Shown here: in pieces, positions 16,789 through 26,350 of the stretch | Layout of the letters: each line of letters opens with the position of its first letter | Numbering within the stretch: the first letter of the stretch is position 1 | Assembly (NCBI RefSeq): GCF_034676725.1 | Contig: NZ_JAUCBR010000004.1 | Span: 318,501-382,500 of the forward strand | Source: Denitromonas sp. | GTDB taxonomy: Bacteria > Pseudomonadota > Gammaproteobacteria > Burkholderiales > Rhodocyclaceae | Reading direction: 5' to 3' | Length of the DNA: 64,000 bases | The notes under the pieces: generated by a model | What the model was told of the DNA's origin: nothing | Databases searched by the model: none | What the model saw: only the letters and a program-made list of their open reading frames with translations | Made by a program: the position numbers and the translations under genes

Positions 16789-17190
16789 TCAGCGCCACCC
16801 CGGCAAAGAAAATTCCTGCTGCAGCAACTCTCGCTCGGTTCGGTGGGCATCCGCCAACTCGGCGACCAGCTCACGGCCTTTCGGTAGCAAGTGGACCTCC
16901 ACCAGGCGCCGATCCGCCTGGCTCGCCCGGCGCTGGACCAGGCCAAGCTTTTCACAGCGGTCGACCAGGGCCACCACACCGTGGTGCTTGGCTTGCAGCC
17001 GCTCGGCAATTTCACTGATCGAGGCCCACTCCCGGCCCGGGAAGCCCAGCACATGCAGCAAGAGCTGGTATTGCAGCAGGGTCACGCCTGCGGCCTGGCA
17101 CAGGTCTTCGCTGGCGCGCAGATAACAGCGCAAGCGGTAGCGGAAGTGCGAGAGGCGTTCGATGTCGGCCTTGGTCGGCGGACTTGACAT
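16789..17190 (-). CDS. MarR family transcriptional regulator
   Basis: A 133-residue winged-helix repressor. The recognition region is EIAERLQAKHHGVVALVDRCEKLGLVQRR, followed by the wing ADRRLVEVHLLPKGRELV. I prefer the ATG at 17190, which has GGAA about 7 bases upstream; an in-frame ATG at 17205 has no ribosome site. It is divergent from the Yip1-like gene across a short intergenic region holding a perfect 15-bp palindrome. The 283 bp between its stop and the Nudix gene contain no convincing gene. Confidence 0.87.
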   Translation of the reverse strand: MSSPPTKADIERLSHFRYRLRCYLRASEDLCQAAGVTLLQYQLLLHVLGFPGREWASISEIAERLQAKHHGVVALVDRCEKLGLVQRRASQADRRLVEVHLLPKGRELVAELADAHRTERELLQQEFSLPGWR

Positions 17191-17219
17191 AGCGGATTCC
17201 GGCATCTAAGTTGTATTTA

Positions 17220-17234
17220 TATCATGTCATGATA
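17220..17234. promoter_or_regulatory. Perfect palindrome between marR-type gene and yip1-type gene
   Basis: TATCATG-T-CATGATA, with 7-base arms and a single central base, lies between the divergent starts. Size and symmetry fit a MarR dimer operator that would control both genes. Confidence 0.7.
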
Positions 17235-17290
17235 CATATCACGCGCATGCCTGCCCTCACGCCTGCGCCACGCCAGAAGGAGAACAAATC

Positions 17291-17851
17291 ATGGGCTTCA
17301 TGTCGATCCCCCGGATGATGGTGTCGTCGGAAGCGGGGTGGCGCGACCTCGAGCGCCAGAACCCGACGGTACTGTCGCTGTTTGTCTGGATGGTTCTGCC
17401 ACTGTCGATTCTGCCACCAGCCCTGCTGTACTACGCGGGCACCCATTACGGGGACGCGCTGATCGTCGGCTGGTCGACCAAGCCGTGGCCGCTGATTTCG
17501 CCGATGTTCTTCCTTTGCGAACTGGCGGCCTTTGTCGGCATGGGCTGGTTCATCCGCAGCGTTGTCGACAGCAGTGCGGCGCCGATCGACACCCATGACG
17601 CCTACGTTGTCGCTGCGATTGCACCGGTGCCGATGTGGCTTTCATCCCTCGCCCTGCTCGTGCCGAACCTGGCCTTCGTGGCGGCGGTCGCACTGACCGG
17701 CCTGGCGGCGTCCTGCGCCCTGATGTACCACGGGGTCTACGCGCTGTGCCACATGTCGGACGAGGTGCGCGCGGCGAGCGTCACGCATACGGTGATGGCC
17801 GCCGGCATGCTGTGCTGGGCCGCCTTCCTGGCGCCGATCCTGATGTTCTAA
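17291..17851 (+). CDS. Yip1 family integral membrane protein
   Basis: A 186-residue membrane protein with five predicted hydrophobic segments (about residues 28-48, 68-90, 103-120, 123-147, 165-184). The opening MSIPRMMVSSEAGWRDLERQNP is the usual cytosolic lead of bacterial Yip1-domain proteins (formerly DUF1282). AGAAGGAG provides the ribosome site. The function of bacterial Yip1 proteins is unknown. Divergent placement with a MarR regulator and a palindrome suggests a stress-responsive gene. Confidence 0.8.
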   Translation: MGFMSIPRMMVSSEAGWRDLERQNPTVLSLFVWMVLPLSILPPALLYYAGTHYGDALIVGWSTKPWPLISPMFFLCELAAFVGMGWFIRSVVDSSAAPIDTHDAYVVAAIAPVPMWLSSLALLVPNLAFVAAVALTGLAASCALMYHGVYALCHMSDEVRAASVTHTVMAAGMLCWAAFLAPILMF

Positions 17852-17869
17852 TCCGCGCGAACGCGGTTA

Positions 17870-18106
17870 TCAGCCTTGACGCAAGCGGGCGTTCAAGGTG
17901 TCGACCACCTCGGCCCAGTCGGCGTCCTCGGCAATTTCCTCGCGCAGAAAGCTCGCCTGGGCAGGGCTCCAGAAGGGTGCGGCGGCAAGCGGCACGTCAC
18001 CGGCGAGCGGGGCATGACGGGCAATGAAGGCGTCGATACTGGCCGAATCGTCGGGCAAGCCGAGTTGAGCAAACAGTGCCGACAGCGGATGAACCGGGGT
18101 TTCCAT
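17870..18106 (-). CDS. DUF2789 domain protein
   Basis: A 78-residue soluble protein matching DUF2789: METPVHPLSALFAQLGLPDD at the N-terminus, AAPFWSPAQASFLREEIAEDADWAEVVDTLNARLR at the C-terminus. An AAGGAG ribosome site lies 6 bases before the ATG at 18106. It converges with the Yip1-like gene, with 18 bp between stops. The function of the family is unknown. Confidence 0.82.
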   Translation of the reverse strand: METPVHPLSALFAQLGLPDDSASIDAFIARHAPLAGDVPLAAAPFWSPAQASFLREEIAEDADWAEVVDTLNARLRQG

Positions 18107-18758
18107 ACAGATCTCCTTCCTAGCGTGAATTGATCCGGTCCAGATCGGTGGCATGACGCCTTCGTGCCCATTGCACGCACCGCCGACATAACGCCGCTGG
18201 ACCACCTCTACTCTAGACGCACTTGGCTGCCGATGCGACGACACTGATCGCTCTTGATGCTGCCAGGCACGCGCCGCGCGACCATTCGATCGCACACCGC
18301 CGCGACGGCACCGTGGCGCAGCACTGAGGCACACCATTTCAACCCGAAACCCGCCGTTGGCCGCTTGAGCTTCTAAACAAGAGACCGGCGATGCAAGACA
18401 CCCCGGCGTCGGGCCCGATCACCCATCGGGGGAGCCCGCTCCGCAACCGCGCGCCTCCTTACAGCATGCAGGCTGTGCGTCGTCGCACCTTGCCGGATAT
18501 CTCGCCTGACGCACTCTCTACCGCATACAGCTGCGGCTTCCGGCTTGAAGAGGGCCAGCGATGGCCGCCGACATGACCGCGCCACCCCGTATTTTTCAAT
18601 CCCGGCCGGGCGCCCCACCGCTGTGCCGGCACTGCCGTGCAAGCTACCGTTCGTCGGCCATGAAGAAAAACAGCATCGTTTCCTGGAACATTTTGACCAT
18701 TGTTTGTCCTAGACAATGTGCGTTACGCACTTCACAACAGAGATCAGGAGAAGACGAC
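18107..18758. other. 652-bp intergenic region
   Basis: I see no convincing gene in this stretch on either strand. Short open frames in it lack ribosome sites and recognisable sequence. Its right end holds the candidate ECF promoter of the fasciclin gene and an inverted repeat TTGTC-CTA-GACAA at 18704-18716. Confidence 0.6.
18685..18711 (+). promoter_or_regulatory. Candidate ECF sigma factor promoter of the fasciclin gene
   Basis: GGAAC (18685-18689), 16 bases, then GTCCTA (18706-18711) resembles the GGAAC-N16/17-GTC pattern of many ECF sigma factors. It would give a leader of about 40 bases. The -10 part overlaps the TTGTC-CTA-GACAA inverted repeat. Confidence 0.5.
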
Positions 18759-19241
18759 ATGCTTGCAAAATGGAAAACGCTGGCGATGGGTGCGGCCTTC
18801 ATGGCGAGTTCGGCCATGGTCAGCGCGGGTTCCGCGTCCAAGGACATCGTGGATACGGCAGTGTCGGCCGGACAGTTCAACACGCTGGTGAAGGCAGTCC
18901 AGACCGCGGGCCTGGTCGATACGCTGAAGAGCGAGGGCCCGTTCACCGTCTTTGCACCGACGGATGCTGCCTTCGCGAAGCTGCCTGCCGGCACCGTTGA
19001 GGCGCTGCTCGCCGATCCGGAAAAGCTGCGTGCGATCCTCACCTACCATGTGGTGCCGGGGAAAATCATGGCGGGGGATGTCAAGGCGGGTGAAGTCAAG
19101 ACCGTTCAAGGCGACACGCTCGACATTACCGTCAGCGGCGGCCAGGTGATGATTGATCAGGCCACGGTCGTGACGACGGACGTCGGGGCCAGCAACGGGG
19201 TCATCCACGTCATCGACACCGTCGTGATGCCGAACAGCTGA
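18759..19241 (+). CDS. Secreted fasciclin (FAS1) domain protein
   Basis: A 160-residue exported protein. Residues 1-25 form a Sec signal peptide (MLAKWKTLAMGAAFMASSAMVSAGSA). The rest is one FAS1 domain with its H1 and H2 motifs: GPFTVFAPTDAAFAKLPAGTVEALL and VIHVIDTVVMP, and the central TYHVVPGK. Bacterial FAS1 proteins are periplasmic or surface-bound and often belong to envelope or oxidative stress regulons. AGGAG lies 8 bases before the ATG. No sigma/anti-sigma gene pair is adjacent. Confidence 0.92.
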   Translation: MLAKWKTLAMGAAFMASSAMVSAGSASKDIVDTAVSAGQFNTLVKAVQTAGLVDTLKSEGPFTVFAPTDAAFAKLPAGTVEALLADPEKLRAILTYHVVPGKIMAGDVKAGEVKTVQGDTLDITVSGGQVMIDQATVVTTDVGASNGVIHVIDTVVMPNS

Positions 19242-19507
19242 CACGGGCAGCACACCTCTGGCGGCGGCCTGCGGGCCGCCGCGCGGCGTTGACCTGAGCG
19301 GGCCGCGCCTACTCGTTCAACGTCGTCCGACATGATGTCGGGCGGCTTGGCAGCGGGGATGCGGTAGTTCTCGGAGGCCCACGCGCCCATGTCGATCTGG
19401 CGGCAGCGCTCGGAGCAGAACGGGCGGTAGGCGTTGTCGGGTCGCCATTCGACCGGCTTGGCGCAGGTCGGGCACTTGACGATGCGGGGAGCGGCGTTGC
19501 GGGTCAT
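19157..19507 (-). CDS. yacG: DNA gyrase inhibitor YacG (zinc finger), probable extra base near the 3' end
   Basis: YacG binds one zinc ion through CPTC and FCSERCR (visible near residues 11-35) and inhibits gyrase. The conserved part ends with IDMGAWASENYRIPAAKPPD. As sequenced the frame stays open to 19157, giving 116 residues and running 85 bp antisense into the fasciclin gene. Removing one base near 19316-19321 would give the ending DDVNE-stop (TAG at 19311-19309) and a 65-residue protein, the usual YacG length. I therefore suspect a one-base insertion. It lies 5 bp after zapD on the same strand, as in most proteobacteria. Confidence 0.85.
   Translation of the reverse strand: MTRNAAPRIVKCPTCAKPVEWRPDNAYRPFCSERCRQIDMGAWASENYRIPAAKPPDIMSDDVERVGAARSGQRRAAARRPPPEVCCPCQLFGITTVSMTWMTPLLAPTSVVTTVA
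19261..19282 (+). terminator. GC-rich hairpin after the fasciclin gene
   Basis: GCGGCGGCC (19261-19269) pairs with GGCCGCCGC (19274-19282) around TGCG. There is no T-run, so it may be a weak or factor-assisted terminator. It lies 20 bp after the fasciclin stop. Confidence 0.4.
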
Positions 19508-19512
19508 TGCGC

Positions 19513-20268
19513 TCACAGGTTGCACAGCGTGAGTTCGAACTCGATGTCGTTCTCGCACTGGCGGGGTCGGCTGACGGTGTCGGGGCGCATGAAGCGCACA
19601 TTGAGCACGTATTTGTTGGCGCTGATCTCGGGCACCGCCTGGGCGCCCAGCGGCACCCGCACCCGCACCATCTGGATCGGGCGCCCGCCCATGGTCAGCT
19701 GGTAGTTGCCGCGCATGGCCAGTTGCGTTTCGGGCCGGCCGCTGGCGCGCAGCAGGCGCAGCACGATGGCCAGGCCGTCGCGGATTGGCAGCATCGGGCG
19801 GATCCAGGCTTCGAGGTCGCGGCGGCGGGCGTCGGGCTCGCGGTTCTGCCAGTGGTAGTAGGCCGGCAGGTCGAACTGGCAGGCACCGCCGGGGATGGCC
19901 GCGCGGCTGCGGATGCCCATCAGCCAGTCGTTCTCGCGCAGGTAGTGCCCGATCTTGCCCGACACCGAGAGCAGGCCGGCCGTGGCCTGCTCGATTTCGT
20001 ACAGGGCGCCGCTGAGGGCCTGCTCGGAGATATCGGGGTTGTCGCGAAAAGCCAGCAGCGACTGGCGCTGGCGTTCGAGTTCCTGCAGCAGATCAACCTT
20101 GAACTCGGAGCGGCTGGCCACTTCGAGCATGTCGAAGAGCGCGATCAGCGTGGCGTGATGGTCAATGGGGGAGTCGCCGCGCAGGGTATGCGCGATGCGG
20201 GCAAACAGATCTTCCAGCCGAAGCAGGGTGCGGATGCGTTCGTTGAGTGGGTATTCGAAAGTAATCAC
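19513..20268 (-). CDS. zapD: Cell division protein ZapD
   Basis: A 251-residue cytoplasmic protein (DUF1342) that bundles FtsZ filaments. It opens with ITFEYPLNERIRTLLRLEDLF, the conserved N-terminus of the family. I chose the GTG at 20268 because family members start at exactly this residue; no better ATG exists, and the Shine-Dalgarno region is weak. Other conserved stretches are CQFDLPAYYHWQN and PRQCENDIEFELTLC. It stands between coaE and yacG on one strand, the standard order. Confidence 0.93.
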   Translation of the reverse strand: MITFEYPLNERIRTLLRLEDLFARIAHTLRGDSPIDHHATLIALFDMLEVASRSEFKVDLLQELERQRQSLLAFRDNPDISEQALSGALYEIEQATAGLLSVSGKIGHYLRENDWLMGIRSRAAIPGGACQFDLPAYYHWQNREPDARRRDLEAWIRPMLPIRDGLAIVLRLLRASGRPETQLAMRGNYQLTMGGRPIQMVRVRVPLGAQAVPEISANKYVLNVRFMRPDTVSRPRQCENDIEFELTLCNL

Positions 20269-20338
20269 CGCATGCGCCTGATGGGTTTGCCAGCCTCCTG
20301 ATGATCCGCGCGATGATAGCACAGGGCCTGCGGGCCGC

Positions 20339-20950
20339 TCAGGCGCCGGCGAGTGCGAGATAGCGCACATGCAGCGCGTCGACCTGGCGATAGAGCTGCT
20401 CGAGCTTGCCGCTGTTGTCGATCACATCATCGGCGGCAGCCAGCCGCTCGGCCCGTGGCAACTGCGCCGCCATGATGGCCTCGACCTGTTCGCGCGGCAG
20501 GCCGGAGCGGGACATCACCCGCGCCACCTGCACTGCCTCGTCGCAATCGACCACGGCAATGCGCTGGCAGCGCTGGCGGTAACTGCCGGACTCGATCAGC
20601 AGCGGCACCACCAGCACCACGTACGGAGCTTCGGCCACGGTGCACTGGCGGTCCGACTCGGCGCGGATCATGGGATGAAGGATGGCCTCGAGGCGCTGGC
20701 GTTCGGCCGGGTCGGCAAAGGCCCGCGCGCGCATGGCGGCACGATCGAGCGCGCCATCGGCAGCGATGAGGCCGTCGCCGAAGCTCGCGCGGATGGCCGG
20801 CAGCGCCGCGCCGCCGGCGGCGGTGAGCTCACGGGCGATGAGGTCGGTGTCGACGATGGCCGCGCCACACAGGCCGAAGCGGTCGGAGGCGGCACTCTTG
20901 CCGCTGCCGATGCCACCGGTGAGGCCGACGATCCAGCGCGGCGGGCTCAC
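20339..20950 (-). CDS. coaE: Dephospho-CoA kinase
   Basis: A 203-residue P-loop kinase that phosphorylates dephospho-CoA at the 3'-hydroxyl, the last step of CoA synthesis. Walker A is GLTGGIGSGKS at residues 8-17; DTDLIARELTAAGG and VVLVVPLLIESG are the substrate-binding segments. The GTG start at 20950 overlaps the stop of the SPOR gene (GTGA). Downstream, zapD starts 70 bp after the stop. CoA genes coaX and coaD are also in this window but in other clusters. Confidence 0.92.
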   Translation of the reverse strand: MSPPRWIVGLTGGIGSGKSAASDRFGLCGAAIVDTDLIARELTAAGGAALPAIRASFGDGLIAADGALDRAAMRARAFADPAERQRLEAILHPMIRAESDRQCTVAEAPYVVLVVPLLIESGSYRQRCQRIAVVDCDEAVQVARVMSRSGLPREQVEAIMAAQLPRAERLAAADDVIDNSGKLEQLYRQVDALHVRYLALAGA

Positions 20951-21687
20951 GGCTGGCAGTCCAGGCGCGTGGCGCCACTGAGCACACCGCTCCAGTCGCT
21001 GACCCGCTGCGCCAGCGCTTCGGCGGCGCCGCGGATCTCGACGCGGTGGGTGGTGTCGCCGCGCTCTTCGATCGCCACGCCGCGCACGCCCTTGGCCTCG
21101 ATCCGGCGCTGCTGCTCCCGGGCGGCCGCCGCGGTCTTGAACAGGCCGAGCGAGATGGTCAATGGACGGCTGCCGTTCTCGCCCACCACGAACAGATCGG
21201 TCCAGCCCTTGGCGCGAATCTCGGCCGCGCGCCGCTCGGCGGCGGCCTTGGTCGGATGCGCCGGGATGTGCACCCACCAGGAGGTGATCTCGGTGGTGGG
21301 CTGGTCGCGCACGCTCAGCTCGGCCACGCGGCGCACCTGCTGCAACAGCGCGTCGGCGGCATCGTCGTCAAGCCCGTCGAAAGCGACGCAGGCCTGCGGC
21401 ACGCTGGCCACTGGCGGCGCCACGACCACCGGCGGCGGCGGCGCGGGGGCGGGCTCCGGCGGCGGCACCACCACCGGCGCGGGCGGTGGCTCGGGCTTGC
21501 GAGCCTCCGCCTGCAAGGCGGCAATGGCCGCGTCGTCCAGCACCTGGATGCGATCGGGCTTGAGCTGGTTGGTGATGCGTTCGGGTTCGCTGCGCGTGCC
21601 GTCCTGACCGAGCCAGCCCTGCCACGCCGCCAGCGCGATGACGTTGAGCAGCACCAGCAGGATGATCAGAAAGCGCAGGATCGGCAC
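20947..21687 (-). CDS. SPOR domain membrane protein
   Basis: A 246-residue inner-membrane protein. One hydrophobic helix near the N-terminus (residues 4-23, RFLIILLVLLNVIALAAWQG) anchors it. A proline-rich linker follows (about residues 65-95), and a C-terminal SPOR-like domain (about 135-215, WWVHIPAHPTKAAAERRAAEIRAKG and LTISLGLFKTAAAAREQQRRIEAKG) would bind denuded glycan at division sites. It overlaps coaE by 4 bases and follows the TrpB2 gene by 11 bp. Confidence 0.82.
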   Translation of the reverse strand: MPILRFLIILLVLLNVIALAAWQGWLGQDGTRSEPERITNQLKPDRIQVLDDAAIAALQAEARKPEPPPAPVVVPPPEPAPAPPPPVVVAPPVASVPQACVAFDGLDDDAADALLQQVRRVAELSVRDQPTTEITSWWVHIPAHPTKAAAERRAAEIRAKGWTDLFVVGENGSRPLTISLGLFKTAAAAREQQRRIEAKGVRGVAIEERGDTTHRVEIRGAAEALAQRVSDWSGVLSGATRLDCQP

Positions 21688-21698
21688 ATGCGGCTCCG

Positions 21699-23066
21699 TC
21701 AGCCAACCTTGGGTAGATGGGCCAGCGAGGCGGCCACCGCTTCAGCCGGGTACTCGTAGTTCTCGAGCTGGCCGGCAAAGTAACGGTCATACGAGGCCAT
21801 GTCGAAATGGCCGTGACCGGTAAGGTTGAACAGGATCACCTTGGACTCGCCGGTCTGCTTGCACACCAGCGCTTCGTCGATGGCCGCGCGGATGGCGTGG
21901 CAGGACTCGGGCGCGGGGATGATGCCTTCGTTGCGGGCGAACATCACGCCGGCCTCGAAGGTGGCCAGCTGCGGCACGGCGACGGCTTCGAGCAGCTTCT
22001 CGTGGTAGAGCTGCGAGACCAGCGGCGAGTCGCCGTGGTAGCGCAGGCCGCCGGCGTGGATGCCCGGCGGCATGAAGTCATGGCCGAGGGTGTACATCTT
22101 CATCAGCGGCGTGAAGCCGGAGGCGTCGCCGTAGTCGTAGGCGTAGGCGCCCTTGGTCAGCGTGGGGCAGGAGGCCGGCTCGACGGCCACGCAGCGCAGC
22201 TTCTCGGCGCGCTTCTCGCCGGCGATCTGGTCGCACAGGAAGGGGAAGGCAATGCCGCCAAAGCTGGAGCCACCGCCGCAGGGGCCGAGCACCACGTCCG
22301 GGTAGAGGCCGATTTTCGCCAGCTGGGCCTTGGCTTCCTGGCCGATCACCGTCTGGTGCAGCAGCACATGGTTGAGCACCGAGCCGAGGGTGTACTTGGT
22401 GTCGGCGCGGCCGGCGGCCTCCTCCACCGCTTCGGAAATGGCAATGCCGAGCGAGCCCTGGTTGTCCGGGTCCTTTTCGAGGATGGCGCGGCCGGTCTGC
22501 GTCTGTTGCGACGGGCTGGCGAACACCTCGGCGCCCCAGGTCTGCATCATCGAGCGGCGGAAGGGTTTTTGCTGGTAGCTCACATTGACCATGAACACCC
22601 GCACGTCGATGCCGAACATGCCACCGGCGAAGGCGATGGACGAGCCCCACTGACCCGCGCCGGTTTCGGTGGTCAGGCGCTTGATGCCGGCCTGCTTGTT
22701 GTAATAGGCCTGCGGCACGGCGGAGTTGGGCTTGTGCGAGCCGGCCGGCGAGACGCCTTCGTACTTGAAGAAGATCTTGGCCGGCGTGCCCAGCGCTTTT
22801 TCGAGACGCACGGCACGCACCAGCGGCGTCGGCCGCCAGATCTTGTAGATCTCGCGCACTTCGTCGGGAATCGCGATCCAGCGCTCGGCGGTCATCTCCT
22901 GCTCGATGATCGGATCGGGGAAGATCGCGCTCATCTGTTCGGGCGTGGCGGGCGAGCCGTCCGGCCCCAGCGGTGGCAGCGGCGCATTGGGCATGTCGGC
23001 CGCGATGTTGTACCAGTGGGTCGGGATGTCCTCTTCGGTCATCAGAATGCGTGTCGGCTCGCTCAT
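21699..23066 (-). CDS. TrpB2-type pyridoxal phosphate enzyme (tryptophan synthase beta-like)
   Basis: A 455-residue PLP enzyme of the TrpB2 branch. The PLP lysine is in GVSPAGSHKPNSA, and the phosphate-binding glycine loop is GPCGGGSSFGG. The extended N-terminus (residues 1-75) is typical of TrpB2 and absent from TrpB1. TrpB2 proteins convert indole (or phosphoserine and indole) to tryptophan without a TrpA partner. No trpA is adjacent. It is separated from coaX by 86 bp and from the SPOR gene by 11 bp, so it probably leads SPOR-coaE-zapD-yacG. Confidence 0.9.
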   Translation of the reverse strand: MSEPTRILMTEEDIPTHWYNIAADMPNAPLPPLGPDGSPATPEQMSAIFPDPIIEQEMTAERWIAIPDEVREIYKIWRPTPLVRAVRLEKALGTPAKIFFKYEGVSPAGSHKPNSAVPQAYYNKQAGIKRLTTETGAGQWGSSIAFAGGMFGIDVRVFMVNVSYQQKPFRRSMMQTWGAEVFASPSQQTQTGRAILEKDPDNQGSLGIAISEAVEEAAGRADTKYTLGSVLNHVLLHQTVIGQEAKAQLAKIGLYPDVVLGPCGGGSSFGGIAFPFLCDQIAGEKRAEKLRCVAVEPASCPTLTKGAYAYDYGDASGFTPLMKMYTLGHDFMPPGIHAGGLRYHGDSPLVSQLYHEKLLEAVAVPQLATFEAGVMFARNEGIIPAPESCHAIRAAIDEALVCKQTGESKVILFNLTGHGHFDMASYDRYFAGQLENYEYPAEAVAASLAHLPKVG

Positions 23067-23152
23067 TGACTGTTCTCCGTGATGTTTTTATGCAACCCCG
23101 GCCGCGGCCGGCGTTCTCCGTATCCGGCGGGCATCTTAGCCCGTCTGGCGCC

Positions 23153-23881
23153 TCATCGAAAGCGCCCCTGCGCCTGCGCCACGGCGACGCCGTCGAGCAC
23201 CAGGTTGTCGATGATGCGCAAGGGCACATCGAGCAAGGGCGCGATCTGCGCCGCCGCCCCGCCGTTGAGCAGGCAGCTGGCGCCGGGCAGGCCCGCCACC
23301 TGGCGGTACATGCGCTCGATGGCCCCGGCCTGGGCATGCAGGCAGCCCATCATGATGGCGTCGGCGGTACAGGTGGGCAGGTCGACGATACCCCCGTCGG
23401 CCAGCGGCAGCTGGGCCGTGTTGCCGGCCAGCGCGCGACGCATGAGGTCGACACCCGGGGCGATCAGGCCGCCGCGGAACACACCGTCGGCATCGAGCAC
23501 GTCGATGGTGGTGGCCGTGCCGGCGGTGACCACCAGACAGGGCGCGGCGCCGTGCGCATGGGCACCGATCAGCGCGGCCCAGCGGTCGGCGCCCAGCTGG
23601 GCCGGGTTCACATAGCTGTTGCTTACGCCGCAACACGAGCGGCTGGGAATGAGCCACTGCGGCGCGTGCCCCCAGGCGGCCAGCGCATCGGCAACCCGTT
23701 GGCGCAACTCGGGCGAGACCACCGAGGCGCCATAGACGCCGTCGATACGCCCCGGCGGCGGCAGCACGGCGTCGAAGTCCCAGGCCTCGTCGTGCGCGAA
23801 GGCGCCCTGGGCGAGCCACTGCTCGCCCTCGCGCAGCCCCCACTTGAGGCGGGTGTTGCCGACATCGAGCAGCAGGATCAT
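23153..23881 (-). CDS. coaX: Type III pantothenate kinase
   Basis: A 242-residue kinase of the ASKHA fold that makes 4'-phosphopantothenate, the first CoA step. Motifs are DVGNTRLKWG (phosphate 1), GADRWAALIGA and TAGTATTIDVLD (phosphate 2), and GGLIAPGVDLM. The ATG overlaps the birA stop (ATGA), so it is translated with birA. The birA-coaX pair is a recurring gene order. Confidence 0.94.
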   Translation of the reverse strand: MILLLDVGNTRLKWGLREGEQWLAQGAFAHDEAWDFDAVLPPPGRIDGVYGASVVSPELRQRVADALAAWGHAPQWLIPSRSCCGVSNSYVNPAQLGADRWAALIGAHAHGAAPCLVVTAGTATTIDVLDADGVFRGGLIAPGVDLMRRALAGNTAQLPLADGGIVDLPTCTADAIMMGCLHAQAGAIERMYRQVAGLPGASCLLNGGAAAQIAPLLDVPLRIIDNLVLDGVAVAQAQGRFR

Positions 23882-24678
23882 CCGGCCGCCCGCAAGCTCA
23901 CATCGCCGGCCAGCACGCGGCGCACACCGGTGTCGGTCTGCAGGCGCAGCGCGCCATCGGCATCCACGCCGAGGCAGATGCCTTCGACCGACTCTGCCTC
24001 GCCAGTCAGGCGCACCGGCAGGTCGGCATAGGCATTGCGCTGGTTCCACGCGCCCTGGAAGGCGGCGAAACCGCCAATGGCATAGGTGTCGAACAAGGTG
24101 CGCTGGGTGCGCAGCAACTCGGCGAGCAGCCGTTCGCGGGTGGGCAGGGTGTCGATGACCTGGTCGAGCGCGGTGACATCGCTGCGGCCAGGAATGCTCG
24201 CGCCCGGCGGCAAACAGAGGTTGAGCCCGATACCCACCACCGCCGCCACCTGCCGCGCCGAGGCCAGCTCGACGAGGATGCCGCCGAGCTTGCGTCCATG
24301 CACCTGGATGTCGTTGGGCCACTTGAGCTCGAGGCCGGCCACGCCAAGGTTCTCCAGCGTGGTCGCCACCGCGATGCCGGCGACCAGCGACAGCCCCGCC
24401 GGCGCCGGCGCACCGGCCGGAAAACGCCACAGCGCCGAGAAGGTCAGGCTTGCGCCCGGCCAGGCCTGCCACTGCCGGCCGCGCCGGCCACGACCGGCCA
24501 ACTGCAGATCGCAGGCGACCACCGGCACGCGGCCGTCGTCGGCGGGGACATGATCGATCAGGACGGAGTTGGTCGACTCGCACTCGCCACGCAGGTCGAG
24601 CGCGAAGGCATCGGCATCGGGCCCCAGCGACTGGCGCAGGGCATCGCCATCGAGGCGCGGGAGGGGTGAATCAGGCAC
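23878..24678 (-). CDS. birA: Biotin-[acetyl-CoA carboxylase] ligase
   Basis: A 266-residue enzyme that activates biotin and attaches it to the carboxylase carrier protein. The biotinyl-AMP loop is GRGRRGRQW, and LKWPNDIQVHGRKLGGILVE holds the catalytic lysine. There is no N-terminal helix-turn-helix, so this is the monofunctional type and should not repress biotin genes. The start is uncertain: I use GTG at 24678, which matches family N-termini; a TTG at 24720 would add 14 residues. Neither has a clear ribosome site. Confidence 0.9.
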   Translation of the reverse strand: MPDSPLPRLDGDALRQSLGPDADAFALDLRGECESTNSVLIDHVPADDGRVPVVACDLQLAGRGRRGRQWQAWPGASLTFSALWRFPAGAPAPAGLSLVAGIAVATTLENLGVAGLELKWPNDIQVHGRKLGGILVELASARQVAAVVGIGLNLCLPPGASIPGRSDVTALDQVIDTLPTRERLLAELLRTQRTLFDTYAIGGFAAFQGAWNQRNAYADLPVRLTGEAESVEGICLGVDADGALRLQTDTGVRRVLAGDVSLRAAG

Positions 24679-24885
24679 GGGTCGGCGGGGGGATGGTCGA
24701 AAAACTGCATTATGTCCCAATCCCCCGCCACCGGGGCAGCCGGCAACGGCTCGGCAGCGGCGCTGAAATCGCCGCGCACACCGGCAGGCCAGGCGGCCGC
24801 CAGCACGCAGGGGATGCGTTCACACCCCCGTGCAGTGCCAGCACGGCCCCGGCCCGGCCCGGCGTTGTCGGTCGCGTGTGGCGTC

Positions 24886-26310
<1,425 letters not shown>

Positions 26311-26316
26311 AATGTA

Positions 26317-26333
26317 TGCACTATTTTGGTGCG
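26317..26333. promoter_or_regulatory. NtrC-type box between ntrB and ntrC
   Basis: TGCACT-ATTTT-GGTGCG matches TGCACY-N5-GGTGCA in 11 of 12 arm bases. It lies between the ntrB and ntrC reading frames, 7 bp before the ntrC start and over its ribosome-site region. Binding here would act as a roadblock or autoregulatory site. Confidence 0.68.
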
Positions 26334-26350
26334 AGCTGCACGATTGCGGT

